Assembly: GCA_027044735.1 (NCBI GenBank)
Contig: JALUBW010000243.1
Span: 1-7,282 of the forward strand
DNA from: Anaerolineales bacterium
GTDB lineage: Bacteria > Chloroflexota > Anaerolineae > Anaerolineales > DRMV01
Direction of reading: 5' to 3'
Length of the DNA: 7,282 nucleotides
Below are positions 4,871 to 7,282 of this stretch, in pieces. Made by a program: the position numbers and the translations under genes. Positions within the stretch are counted from its first letter, which is position 1, and each line of letters begins with the position of its first letter. The notes under the pieces are model-generated. The model saw only the letters and a list, made by a program, of their open reading frames with translations, had not been told where the DNA came from and searched no databases.

Positions 4871-6286
4871 ATGAAACATTTAGACGATCTGCTCACAGCA
4901 ATAGACCATGCGGCCACCGTGGCCAACGGTGTGGTGCACGTGCAAGACGAAAACCGGCTCAAGGCCGCCATGCCCTTTTTGGCCGAGACCGCGGCGGTGG
5001 GCGATCCCCCGCGCAAGGCGTTGGCCCAGTTTCTCATTCGCGGGGCCGCCCTCGATTTAGGCATCATTCCCGCTTCGATTCACGACCTGTACATGGCCCG
5101 GGGCCGCGGCGAGGTAGCGCCGACTTTCACCGTCCCGGCGATGAACCTGCGGGCGCTCCCCTTTCTGGCCGCGCGCATGGTTTTCCGCAACGCCCTGGCC
5201 ATCGAGGCGGGTGCGCTGATTTTCGAAATTGCCCGCTCGGAGATCGGCTACACCGACCAGCGGCCGGCAGAATACGCGGCCCAAATTTTGGCCGCGGCCA
5301 TTGCCGAGGGCGTGCGTGGCCCGGTCTTCATTCAGGGCGACCACTTCCAAATCTCGCCCAAGCGCTTTGCCGCAGACGCGGAGGCCGAGGTGCAGGCCGT
5401 GCGCGACCTCAGCCGGGAGGCCATCGCGGCGGGCTTTTTCAACATCGACGTCGACACCTCTACCTTGGTCGACCTTTCCCGCCCCACCATCCCCGAGCAG
5501 CAAGCGCTGAATTACAAACTCTCCGCGGAACTGACCGCCTACATCCGCAGCATTCAGCCCGCGGGCGTCGAGGTGTCGGTGGGCGGCGAAATCGGCGAAG
5601 TCGGCGGGCACAACTCCACCGAGCCCGAACTGCGGGCTTACATGGACGGCTACAACGCGCACCTGGCCGAAATCGCACCAGGCGCGGCAGGGCTGAGCAA
5701 AATCAGCATCCAGACCGGCACTTCCCACGGCGGCGTAGTGCTGCCCGACGGCAGCATCGCCAAGGTGAAGGTGGACTTCGACACCCTGAAGCACTTGAGC
5801 CGGGTGGCGCGCGAGGCCTACGGCATGGCCGGCGCGGTGCAACACGGCGCTTCGACCCTGCCGGAGGAAATGTTCAGCAAGTTTCCCGAAGCCGAAGCCT
5901 GCGAAATTCACCTGGCCACCAACTTCATGAACATCCTCTACAACCACATGCCCGCGGATCTGAAAGCGGAAATTTACGCTTACCTGCGAGAACATCATGC
6001 CTCTGAACGCAAACCGGGGATGACCGACGAGCAGTTTTATTACAAAACCCGCAAACGCGCGTTGGGGCCTTTCAAAAAGCAAATTTGGGCGCTGCCCGAA
6101 ACGGTCAAAGCGCAGGTGGCTGCAGATTGGGACACGCAGTTCCGCCGCCTGTTCCAGCAATTGCGGCTGGAAGGCACCAGCCAGGTGGTCGCCCAAACAG
6201 TGCGGCCGGTGGAAGTGGCGCCCCGCCTGCAAGATTACCTGGGCGAAGACTCCGGCGTCGGCGACGCCAGCGATCTCGCCGACTGA
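4871..6286 (+). CDS. Class II (metal-dependent) fructose-bisphosphate aldolase-like protein
   Basis: The 471-residue cytosolic protein fits the class II aldolase TIM barrel, whose members reversibly split fructose-1,6-bisphosphate or related ketose bisphosphates with a zinc ion. Landmarks in order are 'QGDHFQ' (D157 catalytic, H158 metal), 'EVSVGGEIGEVGGHNS' (E240/E243 metal region), 'GTSHGG' (H286), 'VQHGAST' (H325) and 'EIHLATNFMN', taking the place of the phosphate-binding end. All expected metal ligands appear present. The flanking motifs differ from canonical Fba (QGDHF rather than LDHG), and it is longer than the usual 280-360 residues, with a charged C-terminal part of about 100 residues ('KTRKRALGPFKKQIWALP'). 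It may be a distinct clade; a tagatose-bisphosphate or other ketose substrate cannot be excluded. It has its own promoter upstream and a strong terminator downstream. Confidence 0.87.
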   Translation: MKHLDDLLTAIDHAATVANGVVHVQDENRLKAAMPFLAETAAVGDPPRKALAQFLIRGAALDLGIIPASIHDLYMARGRGEVAPTFTVPAMNLRALPFLAARMVFRNALAIEAGALIFEIARSEIGYTDQRPAEYAAQILAAAIAEGVRGPVFIQGDHFQISPKRFAADAEAEVQAVRDLSREAIAAGFFNIDVDTSTLVDLSRPTIPEQQALNYKLSAELTAYIRSIQPAGVEVSVGGEIGEVGGHNSTEPELRAYMDGYNAHLAEIAPGAAGLSKISIQTGTSHGGVVLPDGSIAKVKVDFDTLKHLSRVAREAYGMAGAVQHGASTLPEEMFSKFPEAEACEIHLATNFMNILYNHMPADLKAEIYAYLREHHASERKPGMTDEQFYYKTRKRALGPFKKQIWALPETVKAQVAADWDTQFRRLFQQLRLEGTSQVVAQTVRPVEVAPRLQDYLGEDSGVGDASDLAD

Positions 6287-6299
6287 ACCCAACACCCTC

Positions 6300-6339
6300 C
6301 TCGCGGACGCAGGCTGCGGCGCTGCGTCCGCGAGTTTTT
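6300..6339 (+). terminator. Strong hairpin terminator after the aldolase gene
   Basis: A perfect 13-bp stem, CTCGCGGACGCAG (6300-6312) and CTGCGTCCGCGAG (6322-6334), with a 9-base loop is followed by TTTTT. The next gene's GGAG begins at the base after the T run, so the structure may also act as an attenuator for it. Confidence 0.9.
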
Positions 6340-6350
6340 GGAGAAAAGCC

Positions 6351-7004
6351 TTGAACGCGGCAAAGCGGCACGGCAACGGCTGGCTGCGGGTGGTGTTGGC
6401 GCTCGTGTGGGCTTTAGGGCTGAGCAAGCCCGGGGGAAGGGCCGCGCGTGCGCTGACGGCGACGCCGCCCGGCGTGGCGGTCGCCATCCTCACGCCAGCG
6501 CCCCACCAGGCCCTGCAAGGCCAGGTGCGCATCGTGGGCACCACAGACATCCCCCGCTTCCGCCGCGCGACCTTGCTTTTCGGCTACGCCCACGACCCCA
6601 CAGGCACCTGGTTCCTCCTCACCACCCACACCACCCCCACCCATCGCGGCTTCTTGGCCCTGTGGGATACCACCCGCATTACCGACGGGGATTACGTGCT
6701 GCGCCTGGTGGTAGAAAACCGCGGCGGCCAACAATCCGAAGTCAGTGTGCCGGTGCGGGTGCGCAACTATACGCCCATCGAAACCCCGACGCCCACCCCG
6801 CCGCGCGCCGGCCACACGCCAAGACCGGCTTTCGCGCCGCGGCGGGCTACCTCGACCCCGCCCACGCCGCATCCCACCCCTACGCCGGTGCCTACCTCGC
6901 CCGCGGTGCTCACCACTGCGGCGCTAACCCGCGCCGCGGGCTGGGGCATCGGCGGCGTGTTGGCCTTTTTGGCCTTGTTTGCCCTGCTACGGAAGATATG
7001 GTGA
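6351..7004 (+). CDS. Exported Ig-like-domain protein with Thr-Pro linker and C-terminal membrane anchor
   Basis: Start TTG at 6351 is supported by GGAG at 6340-6343 with 7-base spacing; no better ATG or GTG precedes the signal peptide. The 217-residue product has a basic N-terminus, a hydrophobic core at about 11-24 and a possible cleavage after ARA (34). A beta-rich domain at about 43-140 follows ('ILTPAPHQALQGQVRIVGTT', 'FLALWDTTRITDGDYVLRLV'). Then comes a Thr/Pro-rich linker at 141-184 and a transmembrane helix at 197-213 with RK at the cytoplasmic end. The 'G-x-V-x-I-x-GT ... WDTT ... DG-x-Y-x-LRL' pattern recalls Ig-like domains attached to cell-envelope proteins of Chloroflexota (recollection, unverified). 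It is probably a surface-exposed envelope protein of unknown role. No separate promoter is seen, so it likely depends on read-through from the aldolase or a promoter inside it. Confidence 0.8.
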   Translation: MNAAKRHGNGWLRVVLALVWALGLSKPGGRAARALTATPPGVAVAILTPAPHQALQGQVRIVGTTDIPRFRRATLLFGYAHDPTGTWFLLTTHTTPTHRGFLALWDTTRITDGDYVLRLVVENRGGQQSEVSVPVRVRNYTPIETPTPTPPRAGHTPRPAFAPRRATSTPPTPHPTPTPVPTSPAVLTTAALTRAAGWGIGGVLAFLALFALLRKIW

Positions 7005-7042
7005 GTACCGCAGGCCATGATGGGGGCTCACGCGCATCCCCA

Positions 7043-7072
7043 TTGGCTGCGGGCAAGGGGTTATGCTATACT
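7043..7072 (+). promoter_or_regulatory. Promoter of the acyl-CoA mutase gene
   Basis: TTGGCT (7043-7048), an 18-base spacer and TATACT (7067-7072) preceded by TGC give a -35 plus extended -10 promoter. It lies about 85 bases before the ATG at 7158. No terminator hairpin is obvious between 7004 and this site. Confidence 0.65.
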
Positions 7073-7157
7073 GAAAACACCAACTGACCCGACGACACCG
7101 CGGCTATACGAAACATCGTCGCCCCACTCGCGACCCACTTCAAGAGGAGCCCAAGCA

Positions 7158-7282
7158 ATGGCTATGTACGACCCCAAAGCCCTGGATGAAATCCGCCAAA
7201 GCAAAAAACGCTGGGAAGAAACCACCCTCAAAAAAACCATCGAGCGCTTCCCCGAGCGGGACGCCGACTTCGTCACCGCCTC
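7158..7282 (+). CDS. Methylmalonyl-CoA mutase large-subunit family protein, N-terminus (3' end outside window)
   Basis: The ATG is preceded by AGAGGAG (7143-7149) with 8-base spacing. Only 41 codons are present. 'RQSKKRWEETTLKKTIERFP' followed by 'ERDADFVTA' matches the conserved N-terminal arm of methylmalonyl-CoA mutase catalytic subunits, which contacts the partner subunit. These enzymes use adenosylcobalamin to interconvert (R)-methylmalonyl-CoA and succinyl-CoA in propionate metabolism. The N-terminus cannot separate methylmalonyl-CoA mutase from isobutyryl-CoA or 2-hydroxyisobutyryl-CoA mutase large subunits. A second Met two codons in is a possible alternative start, but the spacing favours the first. 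Confidence 0.85.
   Translation, partial: MAMYDPKALDEIRQSKKRWEETTLKKTIERFPERDADFVTA

Noticed and set aside
5057..6550. Long open frame of 497 codons on the minus strand
   Set aside because: It lies opposite the aldolase gene, is compositionally a GC-rich shadow, and its start falls inside the downstream gene without a ribosome site.
6338..7087. 249-codon plus-strand frame overlapping the exported protein
   Set aside because: The product is a low-complexity His/Arg/Pro/Ala string. The other frame has a ribosome site, signal peptide, linker and membrane anchor.

Overview
The window reads as chromosomal DNA from a GC-rich bacterium, most likely Chloroflexota (Anaerolineae-like). This is an inference from three things: RHS cores of the 'YTGQRWDEALGLYDYRAR' type, Thr-Pro-rich 'TPTPTP' linkers between exported domains, and the mix of a divergent class II aldolase with an acyl-CoA mutase. 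No sequence search was possible. Every gene lies on the + strand.

Left part (1-4499): an RHS cassette array. The 3' end of a probably full-length RHS gene (2-1129) carries a complete core and a 232-residue variable tip, followed by a small membrane-anchored gene that may be its immunity gene (1144-1854). Next comes a 65-codon start-less stub (1855-2052) that overlaps a small multi-pass membrane gene (2049-2360) by ATGA; it looks like the leftover end of an earlier tip with its partner. Two orphan cassettes follow, each starting inside the core at almost the same base. Cassette 2 (2383-3279) has a Pro/Thr linker and a HELTH metallopeptidase-like tip, with a directly abutting anchored-protein gene (3280-3804). 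Cassette 3 (3945-4499) has a short Pro/Gly-rich tip and no partner gene. Cores are GC-rich like the chromosome; tips and partner genes are visibly more AT-rich. This fits tip replacement by recombination between the shared core segments, with downstream cassettes as a silent reservoir.

Middle (4500-4870): a tRNA-Thr(CGU) gene with an extended -10 promoter lying inside a perfect 9-bp dyad, a terminator, and then a second extended -10 promoter for the next gene.

Right part (4871-7282): housekeeping-type genes. A 471-residue class II fructose-bisphosphate aldolase-like enzyme is followed by a strong hairpin/T-run. A TTG-start gene for an exported, C-terminally anchored protein with a Thr-Pro linker begins 11 bases later. 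After another extended -10 promoter, the N-terminus of a methylmalonyl-CoA mutase large-subunit family protein runs off the window. No stretch over 300 bases lacks a gene or recognisable remnant.
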